Shown: piece after piece, positions 1 through 11,491 of the stretch | How positions within the stretch are numbered: position 1 is the first letter of the stretch | How the letters are laid out: each line of letters begins with the position of its first letter | Assembly: GCA_017311185.1 (NCBI GenBank) | Contig: JAESUZ010000990.1 | Coordinates: 744,001 to 808,000, forward strand | DNA: 64,000 bases | Source: Proteles cristata cristata | Taxonomy: Eukaryota > Chordata > Mammalia > Carnivora > Hyaenidae | Direction of reading: 5' to 3' | Position numbers and translations under genes: made by a program | The notes under the pieces: model-generated | Told to the model about the DNA's origin: nothing | The model's database searches: none | What the model saw: the letters and a program-made list of their open reading frames with translations, nothing else

Positions 1-860
1 TCTTTTCCTTCATATTTGAACCCAGAGTTGATAAGTTAAGTTCAGGTAGGGTCTTGATATTAGGGCTTACATTTTCACAAATTTTACCATGCCTAGTTAT
101 TTCTATCTTTGTCTAAATTATGATACATTTATGAACACCAAAAGTGAAAGAAACAGGAATTTTAAAAGTATGCAGAATGAGGAAAAATTTTATCTACTTA
201 TTTAAAAATGCTAGAAATAGGGTACATCTAAGACTTCTTTATTCACCAGCTCAAGAAAGTCATGGCTGCTGATGGGCCTGTTTGTGATGTTCTTAATGCT
301 TCCCTCAGAGCCACAAGATGGCTACAGCACTTCACAACAAATACACCTTTTCAGTAAAAACCAAAAAGTCCCAAGTCAGGAGAAAAGGAATGCTTGTACC
401 TCATTTTCATTTTCCCATAAGTCCTTCAGAAGATTTTCATCACACCTCATACATTCACTTGGGTCATATGGCCACGTGTAAACTATTATTTGTCATAAAG
501 AACGAGAACACCACTATTGACTTCTATTGAACAAGATTCACACTTGACTGGGTGCCTCCATTCTCCTGAAAGACATAACTTTGGTTCTGATAAAAGTGAG
601 TCAGGTAGACTGTTAGAGAAATAATACTTATATCTATGATTGCTGGCATTATCATGTTTGTTTTTCAATGGAGTTTTTATGAGGCAACAAAGGCAAACTA
701 TACTAAAAATTCAAGTAATCACATAAGTAAACATGGACTGTGAAGTTAATCATGTGAAATTAAAAACTTTGGCTGTCAGAAAGCATCACCTCATGTTAGT
801 TTGAAATTTTGTACAGCTGACGCATACAAGTTTGAATTTCATTTACTGTGGTGAGTTAAA
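1..860. other. Unassigned AT-rich DNA
   Basis: No gene, RNA or recognisable repeat could be supported. The open frames are under 71 codons, overlap each other in different frames and show no protein-like pattern. Confidence 0.5.
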
Positions 861-879
861 AAAAATGTGTATTGCATAA

Positions 880-1102
880 GGATGCCTGGGTGGCTCAATT
901 GGTTAAATATCTGGCTCTTGATTTAGCCTCAGATCATGATGTTTTTGGGTTCATCATGGTGTTTGGGTTCGAGTCCTATGATGGGCTCCACACTGACAAT
1001 GCAGGACCTGCATGGGATTCTCTGCATCTTCCTCTCTGCCTGCTTTTCCTCAGCTTGTGCATGCATGTGTTCTCTCTCAAAATAAATAAAAACTTATTTT
1101 TA
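880..1102 (+). mobile_element. CanSINE (SINEC_Fc type), older copy
   Basis: The tRNA-like head (GCCTGGGTGGCTCAATTGGTTAA) is followed by a TC-rich body and an AAATAAATAAA tail. An imperfect target duplication, AAAAATGTGTATTGCATAA at 861-879 and AAAAATGTATATTACATAA at 1103-1121, marks both ends. The many changes from the felid consensus make it an older copy. Confidence 0.9.
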
Positions 1103-1369
1103 AAAAATGTATATTACATAAAACACAATCATAAATGAAAAAAATCTATCTTAACAGTACTCATGATATCTTAAAACTTTTTGTTATGTTATTAAAATAT
1201 GTTTTCAAAATTAAAAAAAATTAGGCCAAAGGTCAACCAAATTATCTCAAGCAAATTTATCTGAATGAATACAATATTGAAGTTGGAAGTATACAAATAT
1301 GGCAGACTTTCCATGTGTTCTTTACTTGTAGCTATCTATTCGCCTAACAAATTGGTCATTATGAGTGAT

Positions 1370-2370
1370 GTGTAGAATGGGATCACAGATGTGGCCTCTG
1401 CTCTTATGGTCTTTATAGTCTACTAGGAGACATAGACAAGTACACAATCTGAATAGAATAAATTGAGATGAGTGTTACCATGGGAAATATGGAGTGTGCT
1501 GTGGAAACACATGGTGGAAGCCACTCCTCTGGTCTGTAGGGTGTCAGGGAAGGTTTCACAGAGGAAATATGCTTTAGAATTGACATGCTGGTGAGTGGGG
1601 AAGAGAAAAAGTGTTCTGAACATATGGAACAGCACAAGCAATGTTGTGGAGGCAGAAAAGGACTTTGTTGTTTTTCATGGAAATTCAGTATGGCTGGAGA
1701 CTAAGGTTTTGACAGGAAGATGTGGAAATATGCCTAAGAATACAATCCGAACTCAGATACCCAAGTTGCTTTTAGAGCTCCTAAAAGAGTTTGGATTTTA
1801 TTTTAAGGAGAATGGGACATCATCTGGTGGTTTTAATGAAAGAAATGGCATAAGCAAATTTGTCTCATAGAGTTATTTCACTGTGTGAGGGCACTGTTAG
1901 GGTATACAATACTGGAGGCGAAGTTAGAAAGCTATTTTAATAACCCAGTGAGATGAAATGGTGTTCTGAACAAAGCCAGAGGCAGGAGATTATGGAAGTG
2001 AATGTACTGGAGGAAATGTTAGGTGCAAACATCCAAAGACTTTAGAGGATAAATAGATATAAGAAGTGGAGAAGAATGCAGAGTTAAGGGTAACTCTGAG
2101 TTGTGTGATTTGGGTTACTAGTTGGATATTGTTGTTAATCACTAATATATGGGACTCAAGAGAACTTTGTTGAGCATAACTTGTTCTCTTTTTTAGCATG
2201 TTAAGTTTATGGTATTTGGATTATTTCAAGATATACTTTTCCTTAACTTGTTGGATAGAAGTATTCAGAGCCCAAGGGAGAAGTCAAGACTAAAAACTCA
2301 TTTGTTAACCACCTGGTGTGGATATATTTTGACACGAAAGAATCAGATGATATTGTCCTGAGAAGATGTG
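1370..2370 (+). mobile_element. LINE-2 (L2) 3'-region remnant
   Basis: The order of phrases follows the 3' part of mammalian L2: 'cttatggtctttatagtctactagg', then 'gtcagggaaggtttcacagagga', then 'ggaacagcacaagcaatg', then 'gagtttggattttatt'. It is very diverged and has no retained reading frame; a 91-codon frame at 1595-1870 lies inside it and is not a gene. The boundaries are approximate and the family assignment is from memory of the consensus. Confidence 0.55.
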
Positions 2371-2469
2371 TGGTGCAATGTAAAAGATAAATGAATGCAA
2401 CATAGAATTCTAAAGAACATCAAGTTTTCCCACACAAAGGCAGAACAAAACAAAAATGATCTTTGCCTA

Positions 2470-2492
2470 CTGCATTAGCCTTCTATTGCTGC

Positions 2493-2525
<33 letters not shown>

Positions 2526-2970
2526 ATATAAATATAAATATATAAATAAATATCACCTACTTGGTGGCATGAAATTACAGTTTTCTTATAGTTCTGAAGA
2601 CCAAAAGTCTGAAATCACTGGGCTACAATCAATGTTGTGGCAGGGTCATACATCCTTCAGAGGCTCTGTGGGACAATCCATTCCTTACCTTTTCCAGATT
2701 TGTGAGGCTTCCAGCATTTTCTGACTTAAGGTTGCATGACTCCAATCTTCCTGGTCATATTGCCTTTCCCTTCTGTATGGTCAAATATCCCTCTGCTTTC
2801 TTCTTACAAAGGGCATATGTGGCCCAGATAATCCAGGATAATATTCCTGTCTTAACATCCTTAACACATCTGCCTTGTTTTTGTGTCATATCAGATAATA
2901 TCACAGGTTCAGGTTTGATGATGCAGATTAGTTTGGGTGCTCATTATTCAGCCAATCACATTTACTAAGA
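2470..2970 (+). mobile_element. Ancient LTR-like interspersed repeat
   Basis: The region begins with 'tgcattagccttctattgctgct' and continues through 'cagttttcttatagttctga' and 'ccttaccttttccag'. This is the layout of a common old mammalian LTR-like repeat that opens with a TGTATTAG..TATTGCTGC sequence. The same pattern recurs near 8.6, 13.0, 19.2, 22.9, 37.0, 43.0 and 62.3 kb. A TA-rich microsatellite has expanded inside it. I do not assign a family name with confidence. Confidence 0.5.
2492..2553. repeat. (TA)n microsatellite
   Basis: Runs of alternating TA grade into TATAAA and AAATA units. The tract lies inside an ancient repeat and is self-complementary, so it could form cruciform or slipped structures and is likely length-variable. 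Confidence 0.9.
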
Positions 2971-3164
2971 AGAAAATTATACTTTGTCTATATGGAATTC
3001 ATAAAACTGAGACAAAAACGAAATTAATTCATGGCAAGTAGTGTCAAATGCCATTTAAATTATGCAAAATAATTTAGTTAAATAGAAATGTAAAGATGGA
3101 AGGATATCTGATTTAAAAATTATGGAAATTGCCCTACATCAAAAAGGCACAAAAGAAGAATATT

Positions 3165-3369
3165 TTCTTTTTTCTTTATTTTTTTTTTTTATTTTTGAGA
3201 GAAAGGGAAAGCACAAGAGGAGGAGGGGCAGAGAGAGGGAGACAGAGGATCCAAAGTAGGCCCTTCCTTGGCATCAGAGAGCCCAATGTAAGGCTCAAAA
3301 TGACAAACTGTGAAGTCATAACCTTGGCCAAAGTCAGTTGCTTAACTGACTGAGCCACCCCGACACCCT
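3165..3369 (-). mobile_element. CanSINE, reverse orientation
   Basis: A T-rich tail (TTTATTTTTTTTTTTTA) is followed by the GA-rich body, the complement of the B box and a tRNA-like head ending GACTGAGCCACC. It is diverged from consensus. No clear target duplication was found. Confidence 0.88.
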
Positions 3370-4200
3370 ACAATTCTATTAGAGGACTCTGGGAAGATAG
3401 CAGAATAGGAGAAACCAGGAATCTCGCCCCCTTCCTAGACACAAGTTGCACTGACAGGATCGGTCAGATGTAACTAGCCATTTCGGAATTCTGGAGTCTA
3501 ACAAATGCTTATAATTTCCAGGGGAAGATTTGAACAGTAAATTTTGACTAATTTCTATTCATTTCATAGCAGGATAGCAGCTACCCACTCACTACCTCTA
3601 GTCACGTGGTAGGCAGCTGCACCAGTGTTCCTGGAGCAGCTTTCATTCACTGTGGAAACCAGAGTGGACAAAAAAGACCCTGTCCTGCAAGTAACAGAAA
3701 TCTCTCCTCTAATCACTGACTGCTACTTCTGTTAACAGAGGTGCAGACAAAGGAGGGCAACAACACCAAAAAGGAACAGCCACATTCAAAATGGGTAAAA
3801 TATGTGTATAGACATTTCTTTACGAAAGACATATAAATGGCCAATATGACACTAAAAGGTGCTCAACATGATTCATCAGTAGGAAAATGCAAATCAAGAC
3901 TATAATGATGGGACTCCTGCTGGCTCAGTGGTTAAGTGTCTGACTTCATTCAGTTCAGGTCATGATCTCAAGGTCTGTGAGTCTGAGTCCCGCATCCAGC
4001 TCTGTGCTGACTACAGCTCAGATTCTGGAGCCTGAATTGGATTCTGTGTCTCCCTCTCTCTCTGCCTCTACCCTGATTACTCTCTGTCTGTCTGTTTCTC
4101 TCTCTCTCAAAAATAAATAAACATGAAAATAATTTTTAAAAAGACTGCAATGACATACCACCTCACACGTGTTAGGATAGCCACTATATATAAATAAATA
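3370..4200 (+). mobile_element. Decayed L1 fragments split by a SINE
   Basis: Sequence from 3740 on resembles the end of L1 ORF2 ('gacatttctttacgaaagacatataaatggcc', 'gctcaacatgattcatcagtaggaaaatgcaaatcaa'), with many frame breaks. It resumes at 4141 ('tgacataccacctcacac') after a SINE inserted at 3909-4140. The stretch 3390-3700 ('gaagatagcagaataggag') looks like an L1 5' region, so much of the element may be deleted. The boundaries are rough. Confidence 0.5.
3909..4140 (+). mobile_element. CanSINE inserted into an L1 remnant
   Basis: The tRNA-like head, TC-rich body and AAATAAATAAACAT tail are present. Target duplication AAGACTATAATGA (3896-3908) and AAGACTGCAATGA (4141-4153) matches at 11 of 13 positions and lies in the flanking L1 sequence. 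Confidence 0.9.
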
Positions 4201-4219
4201 TCATATCTGTCTTTCTTTT

Positions 4220-4268
4220 TTCTTTATATATATATATATACGTATATATATACATATATATATAAAGA
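4220..4268. repeat. Palindromic TA-rich microsatellite
   Basis: Alternating TA runs are broken by a central TACGTA and by TACATA. The flanks TTTATA and TATAAAG make the whole tract nearly self-complementary. It lies next to the tail of a reverse SINE fragment. Confidence 0.85.
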
Positions 4269-4273
4269 AAAAA

Positions 4274-4355
4274 CATGGGGCTCAAACTCAGAACTGTGAG
4301 ATCATAACCTGAGCTGAAGTCAGAAACCTAACCGACTAAGCCAGCCAGGTGCCCC
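4274..4355 (-). mobile_element. Partial CanSINE (tRNA-like head only)
   Basis: About 80 bases match the reverse complement of the SINE head, from GGGGCTCAAACTCAGAACTG through the A-box region to GTGCCCC. The body and tail are absent or replaced by the neighbouring TA-rich tract. Confidence 0.8.
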
Positions 4356-4530
4356 AAAAGTGACAGTTTCTTGATTTCAGTTCATGTCATGAGATTAAGC
4401 CCTGAGATGGGTTCCATGCTGGCTGGGGAACCTGCTTGATATTCTTTCTTTCCTTGACCATCCCCTGCTCACGCTGTCCCTCTCTCTCTCAGAAATAAAT
4501 AAAACATTAAAATAAATAAATAAATAAATG
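4356..4530 (+). mobile_element. Partial CanSINE, head damaged
   Basis: The sequence runs from 'cagttcatgtcatgagatt' through a TC-rich body to a tail of AAATAAATAAAACATT and a (TAAA)n run. The first 30 or so bases of the head are not recognisable. It abuts the reverse fragment just upstream, giving a head-to-head pair. Confidence 0.75.
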
Positions 4531-4797
4531 TTTCTCCCTATTTTTATAGAGGTAACCTCTTTTTGAAGGAAGTCTAGAAGTTAAAATAGCATGATATTGT
4601 GGCTTTATATGATGGCTATGTACATGTACTATTTATTGCATGAATTAAAAAGAAAAATGAGAATGATTTTTGAACAATTCTATATAAGATTCAACCAAAT
4701 ATATATATATTGAGCACATATGTTCAAAAATTTAAGGCCAGTGCTGAAAAGGGTTTCAGGGAATTTAGTACCTATCTTCACAGAGTCTACAGTATTT

Positions 4798-4989
4798 TCT
4801 GAAAGTTTCTTTATTTTTGAGAGAGAGAGAGAAAGAGAGCAGGGGAGGGGCAAAGACACAAAATCCCAAGCAGTTTCTGCAGTGTCAGCACAGAGCTCGA
4901 TGCATGGTTTGAACCCCTAAACCATGAGATTATGACCTGAGTCAAAGCAAGAGTCAGATGCTTAACCAACTGAGCCACCAGGGTGCCCC
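4798..4989 (-). mobile_element. CanSINE with perfect 15-bp target duplication
   Basis: The reverse-oriented SINE is bounded by GAGTCTACAGTATTT at 4783-4797 and again at 4990-5004, an exact match. The body is (GA)-rich, and the head ends at GAGCCACCAGGGTGCCCC. Confidence 0.95.
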
Positions 4990-5004
4990 GAGTCTACAGT
5001 ATTT

Positions 5005-5530
5005 AAAAACAAGTCACACATACCTAACATTTTGCACATTAACATATTTTTCCTCATTCAACTGTCAGCCTACATAAAAATTTAAGATTTTTTTCAATTA
5101 ATTTTAGAGATCAAAAACCATAGCTTCAATAATTTTAAGTGGTAAGACTAAATTTCAACCCACGTAACAAGACTTCTCTTCTGGGACTTTATACAATAGT
5201 GTGCCTTTGCCACATGCTACAGGACATTAATAGTATGATAATAAAGAGTGAAGTGTACTTATTTGAATGGGAACTGGTATTCATGGACATCTTGGAAGAA
5301 GTGAGAATCATAAACCAGTCATCAGGGAAACAGCAATTACACAGGGCAACAAAAACAAGAACAAAATTAAACAACAACAACAAAAGAAAAGAAAAGAAAG
5401 AAAGAAAGGAAGGAAGGACAAAGACTGATTTTAGATTGGAGAAATAAGGTAAAGAGACTTAATTTAAAAGCAGCAGCATTTAAGCTACAGGAAAGAAATA
5501 AAACAAAACAAAACTGATTAACCACCTTAA
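5005..5530. other. Unassigned AT-rich DNA with purine tract
   Basis: No gene or named repeat is seen. Positions 5360-5418 grade from CAA repeats into GAAA and GGAA repeats. The 102-codon frame across 5139-5447 ends in this low-complexity lysine/arginine-rich part and is not credible as a protein. Confidence 0.5.
5382..5418 (+). repeat. (GAAA)n/(GGAA)n purine microsatellite
   Basis: An all-purine run of AAAGA, GAAA and GGAA units, preceded by CAACAACAAC. Confidence 0.85.
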
Positions 5531-5539
5531 GTATAGGGT

Positions 5540-6060
5540 GCACAGCATCTTTTAAATTTTCCTTCTACCTTTCTAGGTTCTTGGTGGAGATGATCCTGTA
5601 ATAAAAGACAGATTAACAGAAAAAAACAAAGCAGAAGTTTAATAACATGAATACCTCTTGTATACATGGAAGAACGCAGGGAAACAAAGCAACTTCTGGA
5701 AATGGCCCAAATCACCCTCCCACAACCCTCTCTACGCCAGTTATGAAGGTTACCAATCAACTCATATAAACAAGGATATGGTTGTTAGGTGGATTTAAGT
5801 CTGTATCTTCCCCAGTGATAAAAGTTTCTAGGGATTTGAACATCCTCCTCATTCTGGTACAGAGGGAGCCCTGTTTACCAATGGAGAGTTCTTCTAGAAA
5901 TGTAAATTTCTTTTATGAAAGGGTAACTTCTACCAGATTTTCAGAGATTTTCTTCTGTCCGATTTTCTCTAAAATAATCCTTATGCCAAATAGATATGCT
6001 TCAGTGTAGTATATTCTGTCCCACTTCAGTTCAAGGCTCCTCTGAATTCATGGGTCCTGA
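5540..6060. mobile_element. Possible ancient LTR remnant
   Basis: Features such as 'gcagaagtttaataacatgaa' and 'aaataatccttatgccaaata' resemble old mammalian LTRs (ERVL or class I type). No terminal dinucleotides, target duplication or internal retroviral sequence were found. A weak call; it may be unique DNA. Confidence 0.3.
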
Positions 6061-7350
6061 ACAGAAGCTCTGTTAGAGCTCGTTTTATTTCTCTATGTAG
6101 TTTCATTAGAACATACAGTCCAGAGACAGAGACATCATTGGCATCAAATCAAATGATCTGTCTTTTCCTGCCAATGTTTTACCTTGGTTGACCTTAGCTT
6201 TTGTAGTGCTTTGATTTTTTTTTTCTTTTTTGTCCATCGAATGCTGTGTCAAAATGTGTTTTAATTGCCACCTTAATATGTCAGACAATTATGATTTTAG
6301 TTTACTTCTGAAGTCTTAGAAATTAAATGGCCTCTAAAAATGTATTTAGGATATGTAAAGGGGAAAAAAAGACAAAGAAATAATCTGAAAAAGAGAAGTT
6401 TAGAGGGAGGGATCAGCAAAAGGAGTGGTCTGTTCTTGGCCTCCTGATTACTCAGTGGATAAGAGTTCAGGGAAATGGAAACACATTTGAAAATAAAACA
6501 TGAGAAGGAGAACTGAGAATGTAGAAAGAATGGATTTTCCCTTGAAATTAAGCAGTAGAACTCATACTGCTGTTATATCTCTCTGACTTACTAAATTTAG
6601 GGCTCCTTTCCTGGAGCCTCTTGGGTTTTCCCTACCTGCACTGAATGTTTTCCCCATTAAAACTCTCAATCTATTCAAGCTGTGGGGTGAAGGAGACTGT
6701 GTTATTACTCTACTGCTTAAAGGGAAATTAAATCTTCAGTGGCCTCCAGAAAAGGAAAAAAAATCAAACCAAAGACTCTTCCGTCACAAATGAGAATAAT
6801 ACAAGTAAAGTAAGTCAGTAAAGATTGCTCTGAGCACAAACATCATTTTGCTGAAAGCTTCTTTTAAAAGCAACCATAAAAGAGCATTCACTAGTCAATA
6901 TTACAGTCTTTGGGAATTAGGAATTGAAAAAGTATGTAGTTCTTACTATAATCAAAGAATCTAAACATAAAATGAGTTCTTAATAATCACTTAGTTTAAT
7001 TCTCTTTTAACAGATAATGTCGATGCATCCAAGGAAGATTAAGAATAAGAACTCTGACCTACCAGTTCTCAGTTCTGTACTCTTTACTGCATTGGCTGTT
7101 GTAATTTTTTTTATATTTTACTTAGACTATTTCTCTGTCTATATGATTCCATAACTGCATTATGTGATTTTCCAGATAGTTTTTGTCTTTTGCAATGTTT
7201 GAATATTTTATTCTCTTGGATGATATGTTAATTGTATTATTCCTTACATACCACTGTGACAGGATAATTTATTCAGATATTAATTTGTGTTGTATTGTCC
7301 TAGTCTGTTTCCCCTCTCCATTTTGAAGTAGTTGTGTCCCTTTGCCTGAA
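6061..7350. other. Unassigned DNA
   Basis: No coding potential is seen. A short stretch near 6995-7050 ('agtttaattctcttttaacagataatg') is weakly MIR-like but too short to call. Confidence 0.45.
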
Positions 7351-7364
7351 GAATATCTGTGTGT

Positions 7365-7567
7365 CAGGAGAGTCTGGGTGACTGGTTAAGTGCCAGAACC
7401 TTGATTTCAGTTCAGGTCATGATCTTTAGGTTGTGAGATTGAGCTCCATGTCAGGCTCTGCACTGACAGCATGAAGCCTGGTTAGGATTCTCTCTCTCCC
7501 TCTCTGCCCCTCTCCCCCACTTGTGTTCTCCCTCTCAAAATAAATCCATAAACATTAAGAAAGAAAA
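7365..7567 (+). mobile_element. CanSINE, diverged
   Basis: A degraded head (GGAGAGTCTGGGTGACTGGTTAAG) precedes a TC-rich body and an AAATAAATCCATAAACATTAA tail. The likely target duplication is AGAATATCTGTGT (7350-7362) against AGAATATCTATAT (7568-7580). Confidence 0.87.
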
Positions 7568-7722
7568 AGAATATCTATATTTCAAAAGCAGATTGTGACA
7601 GAAGAAACAGCCTAAGGACTTCTGCATACAGTTGTGCTAGCTGTGCAGATTTTACACACTGTGTTTTACATCAGTTATAGTTGTTTGGTGCCCAGTCTGC
7701 ACAATTCTGTGGTAGTCCTGCT

Positions 7723-7723
<1 letters not shown>

Positions 7724-7761
<38 letters not shown>

Positions 7762-7792
7762 TACCTCCCTCCCTCCCTCTCTCTCTCTTTTA
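7724..7792. repeat. (CT)n/(CCCT)n microsatellite
   Basis: A long CT run is followed by TACTACC, then CCCTCCCT and a second CT run. Frames on both strands here translate to Ser-Leu or Glu-Arg repeats and are artefacts. Confidence 0.92.
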
Positions 7793-8615
7793 AACAAAAA
7801 ACTTACTTGGTAAACCCAGTGGTGTATAAGAATGATAGAGGAAAAAACAGGATCCAAGCAGATTGACTGCAAGTATACACACACTCATTGTGTAAAGAAT
7901 ATGCTTGCAGTTGACATAAAAGTTGGCAGTAAATACTTATCTCCAGGAGATACTTTACTAGTTCTAAGTTACTGGATCTACAAATCCTTCAAAAGAGTAC
8001 AAATATCTAAACATTTAAAACACTCATATGGTCAAAATAAAATATAAATAAAATCTGCAGAAGAAGTCCAAAACCCATACTTTGAGTTTGCAACGTTCAG
8101 CCTAATCACTTTCCTTGTATTTGAACAGGCACAAGGAGACATAGAGAGGTGGCGAATGACTTTGAGGGAAGGAAGTAGAAGAGAAGGGTTAAAAGAGAAG
8201 GGTTAGAGTCTCACTACTGAGACCAAGATTGAGATCCTGACGATTCCAGGAGGGGATCCCTAACCCCATTACTTTCCTGGGCCTCTAGAATGTAGCAGAA
8301 GGATGTCTGCATGATCCACTTTGCAAACTTGAGCCACAGGTTTCAATCAGCTTCATCAAAGATCCACAGGGAAGTCCTAAAGCCACAGAACACCATGCCT
8401 TCAAGGGAGGATGTGGACTGGAAAAATACATGTAAGGACATGATGAATGTAGACAAAATCCTGAAGATCCTTTATAAATTTTTTAGTGTCTCAAATTAGT
8501 TATGATATCCTGAATGAGATGGAAGAAGTCCCCAGTAATGACTAAGGAGGATCTGTTTGTCACAATTGTGAGATACTCAATTAGTTAATACCTATACAGT
8601 GATGTCTAATGACCA
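7793..8615. other. Unassigned DNA with a small direct repeat
   Basis: AGAGAAGGGTTA occurs twice close together near 8180-8205. Nothing else can be named. Confidence 0.45.
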
Positions 8616-8619
8616 ATTG

Positions 8620-8985
8620 TAATGGTCTGCTAAGGTTGCCCTAACAAAATATCACAGACTAGGCAGCTTACTCAATGGAAATTCATTTTCTCTCAGTTGT
8701 GTAGGCTGTAAATACAAGGTCAAAGTGCCAGCAGGACTGGTTTCTGGTAAGATCTCACTCTTTGGTTTGCAGACAGCCATCTTCTTTGGGGGTTTCCACA
8801 TACCTTTTCTCTGTCCCTTCTGCTTTTTATAACAATGGTAGTCCTATTGAATTAGGACCCTGCACTTATGAACTCATTTATCTGAATTTCTGTTTAAAGG
8901 TTCTATCTCTGAATACAGTCACATTGGGGTTAGAGCTTTGAACTGGATTTGGGACAGACACAATTCAGTGCATAATATCCATAAT
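8620..8985 (+). mobile_element. Ancient LTR-like interspersed repeat
   Basis: It starts 'ggtctgctaaggttgccctaacaaaatatcacagac', continues 'tggaaattcattttctctcagtt', and ends 'gacacaattcagtgcataat'. This is the same repeat type as at 2470 and 13025, highly diverged. Confidence 0.55.
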
Positions 8986-11236
8986 AGCTTAAATGGAAGT
9001 GTCCACTTGTTTCTGCCCCCACATCAAATTTCAAAAGTAAGGTAGTATAATAAAAATAAAACTATAAATCTGAATAGAATAGAAGAGTGTTATTGAGGTG
9101 TACTAGATGAGCAATGTCAAGAAAGCTAAAACTTGGAAAGGTTACAGATGTGTAGTAGTAGGGTAATAGAGAACGAAATGATCAAGTTCAATGGTCTATA
9201 AGGAAGGAGACAAGAAGATGTCTCAAAATCCTCCAGATTTGGAGTTATCAGTGCCTTGGAAGGTGGAAGAGCTGGATTTGGGGAGGCTGTAAAGAGTAGG
9301 GTTGACCAAAAGTGTACATTTTAATTAAACCTTCAAAACATTTTCCTCTTTTCACGATGTGAAATTCCTACCCCTCTCCTGACAAGGTAGGGGAAAAAAT
9401 TGATCTTTGGTTCATTTACACTGGAGATATTTCAGACATGGGGATATCTGGCATTACCAAGAGTGACATTAACGTATGAAAATGAAACATAGGATTGTCT
9501 TCCAAATAATGGGAACCCTGACCATTCTATGGGAAAAGGTAGTAGAAACAGCCACTTTGGCACTGTAGTGAAAATGTTTTCTCAGACTAGAGTGTGGATG
9601 CTATCTTGTTAGACCATTTAACAAAATAGCACTCTGGTGCCAAAAATAGGAATCTCATAGGAAAAGGACACGATGAGTTTTGGATTGGCTATATGGGAAA
9701 GGCTGGCCCTGTAATAACACCTGGGGACTGGACTTGAAATCAACAACATGTTCTAAACTTTACGGTCATGTCCCAACAATTCAAATATCACCTTCTGACA
9801 TTGAAGCTGTTTTTCTAGGTAATTACTCTACTCCACTCCACACTTTTGCAGAATGATATGGTAAATATAAAATGCCCTTAATAATCTCTCAATGAGAAAG
9901 TTCCACAACTAGGTTAAAATTTAAAATCATGGGTTGTAGGCAACTGACATACATTTATTGATATCTGCTGAAGCTGCAACCTACATTTTTTTTTCCATCT
10001 GCCTTTCTACACTCAGAATATGACTGAATCATTGCATCACGTTTGATCAACTGTGAAGAACTGAGTTCTGGCTATATCATCTTCCTTTGAATAACAACTG
10101 CAAGAACAAGAAATTCAGTTGTTTTCCAAACAGGTTGTATTAAGGCCAGTGCTTAATCACATCATGTAAACCATTAACCGTGTCTACTATTTAAAAGTAA
10201 TTTTTGTGAATGACCGTGTCTTGATTTAACAGGACACTGACTTCCTTCAATTAACTGCTTCCCTTTCAGTGGAAAGAGTTGAAGTTGCACATCCTAGAGA
10301 AAGCCTATTTCTACCTGAGGGTTTAAAATCATTCAATCATTAAATTCGGTAGAAATAAAAGTTGGGAAAGATAGCTCTTTGTTTTTAATTTATTGAAATC
10401 AGTTCTTCAGCATGCGGTAACATGACTTAGGCTTTAATTTCAGAGGAATTTCAGTCCAAATTATTTATTTAGACTTTAATTTGTAAGAGGATCTAATTTT
10501 TGAACTTTAATTTTTTTTCTGTATACTCCACAATGAGAGTACATTAATCTTCAAATTTAAAACATTGCTATAATGTTGAAGCTTTATCTCATTGCTTAAC
10601 CTTTGATAGGTTATGTTGGAAAATGCAGCTGATTCTGGGTGGCATAGCAGAGTGAATTCTCAGATTTAAGTACAAGGTTAACTTGAAGTTGATTTATTTA
10701 ATGCACAATCCTGATCTATTTCATAGGCTTTCGAGGGTAAAACCTATACTTCCAATCAGTTTCCTGGATGGGTACACAAAGTAAATTTGTTGCAGAAGTA
10801 AATTTGTCATGAAGCATATAAAGCTTAATCTTAAGGGCCCCTCACTTGCATGGCCTCTTTCCAAGGCCTTGGGAAGGAGCCAGCAATGTGTTCACTTGGA
10901 CATATATTTTGGCAGGATTTTAAACATTAAATATATTGCCTCCAATCAAGTAAGTAAAAGACTATCGGTATTTTTTTTTTTTCATTTTGACTTCACTAGC
11001 TTCCGGTTTCTCTCCTGTTAGTGTGAAAGTATCTGCAGATATTCCTTGAATCTAATTATAGAGGCAATGATTTGGGAATACATGTAAGTTTAGAAAGATT
11101 GCAGGTATATGTTGCATGGTAATATTTGTGTTAAATTACTGTTAGTTGCCCTGGTGGAGAGGTGACTTCCAGGAATACTGATTCTGCCCACAGAACTGAC
11201 TTGCTAGTTATGGTAACAAACAGAGCCAGAGCTAAC
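8986..11236. other. 2.2 kb of unassigned, SINE-free DNA
   Basis: No gene, recognisable transposon or tandem array is seen, apart from short homopolymer T runs near 9985, 10510 and 10970. It is one of the longer repeat-poor stretches in the window and a candidate for comparison with other mammals. Open frames are under 71 codons. Confidence 0.45.
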
Positions 11237-11253
11237 ATAATTCACATACTTTC

Positions 11254-11474
11254 TTTTTTTAATATATATATTTTTATTTATTTCTAGGAGAGAGAGAGAG
11301 ACAACGTGAGCAGGGGAGGGTCAGAGAGAGGGAGGTACAGACTCTGAAATAGGCTTCAGGCTCTGAGCTGGCAGTCAGCACAGAGCCCAACGTGGGGCTC
11401 GAGCCCACGAACCGGGAGATCATGACCTAAGCGAAAGTCGGACGCTTAACCGACTAAGCCACCCAGGCGTCCCA
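11254..11474 (-). mobile_element. Young CanSINE subfamily member, perfect 17-bp duplication
   Basis: ATAATTCACATACTTTC occurs at 11237-11253 and again at 11475-11491. The element carries the subfamily markers (complement of CTGCCAGCTCAGAGCC, TTTCAGTCTGTG variants, GACCCTCC) and keeps many CpGs. Its 5' end reads GACTAAGCCACCCAGGCGTCCC. Confidence 0.96.
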
Positions 11475-11491
11475 ATAATTCACATACTTTC

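Noticed and set aside
880..1102. tRNA gene calls in SINE heads (here and in other copies)
   Set aside because: The A- and B-box regions are tRNA-derived but the cloverleaf is degenerate and is followed by a SINE body and A-rich tail with target duplications.
1595..1870. 91-codon frame as a small gene
   Set aside because: It lies within a recognisable L2 3' remnant and has no start context or domain.
7724..7792. CRISPR-like or regular repeat array
   Set aside because: It is a simple CT microsatellite with no unique spacers, and the genome is mammalian.
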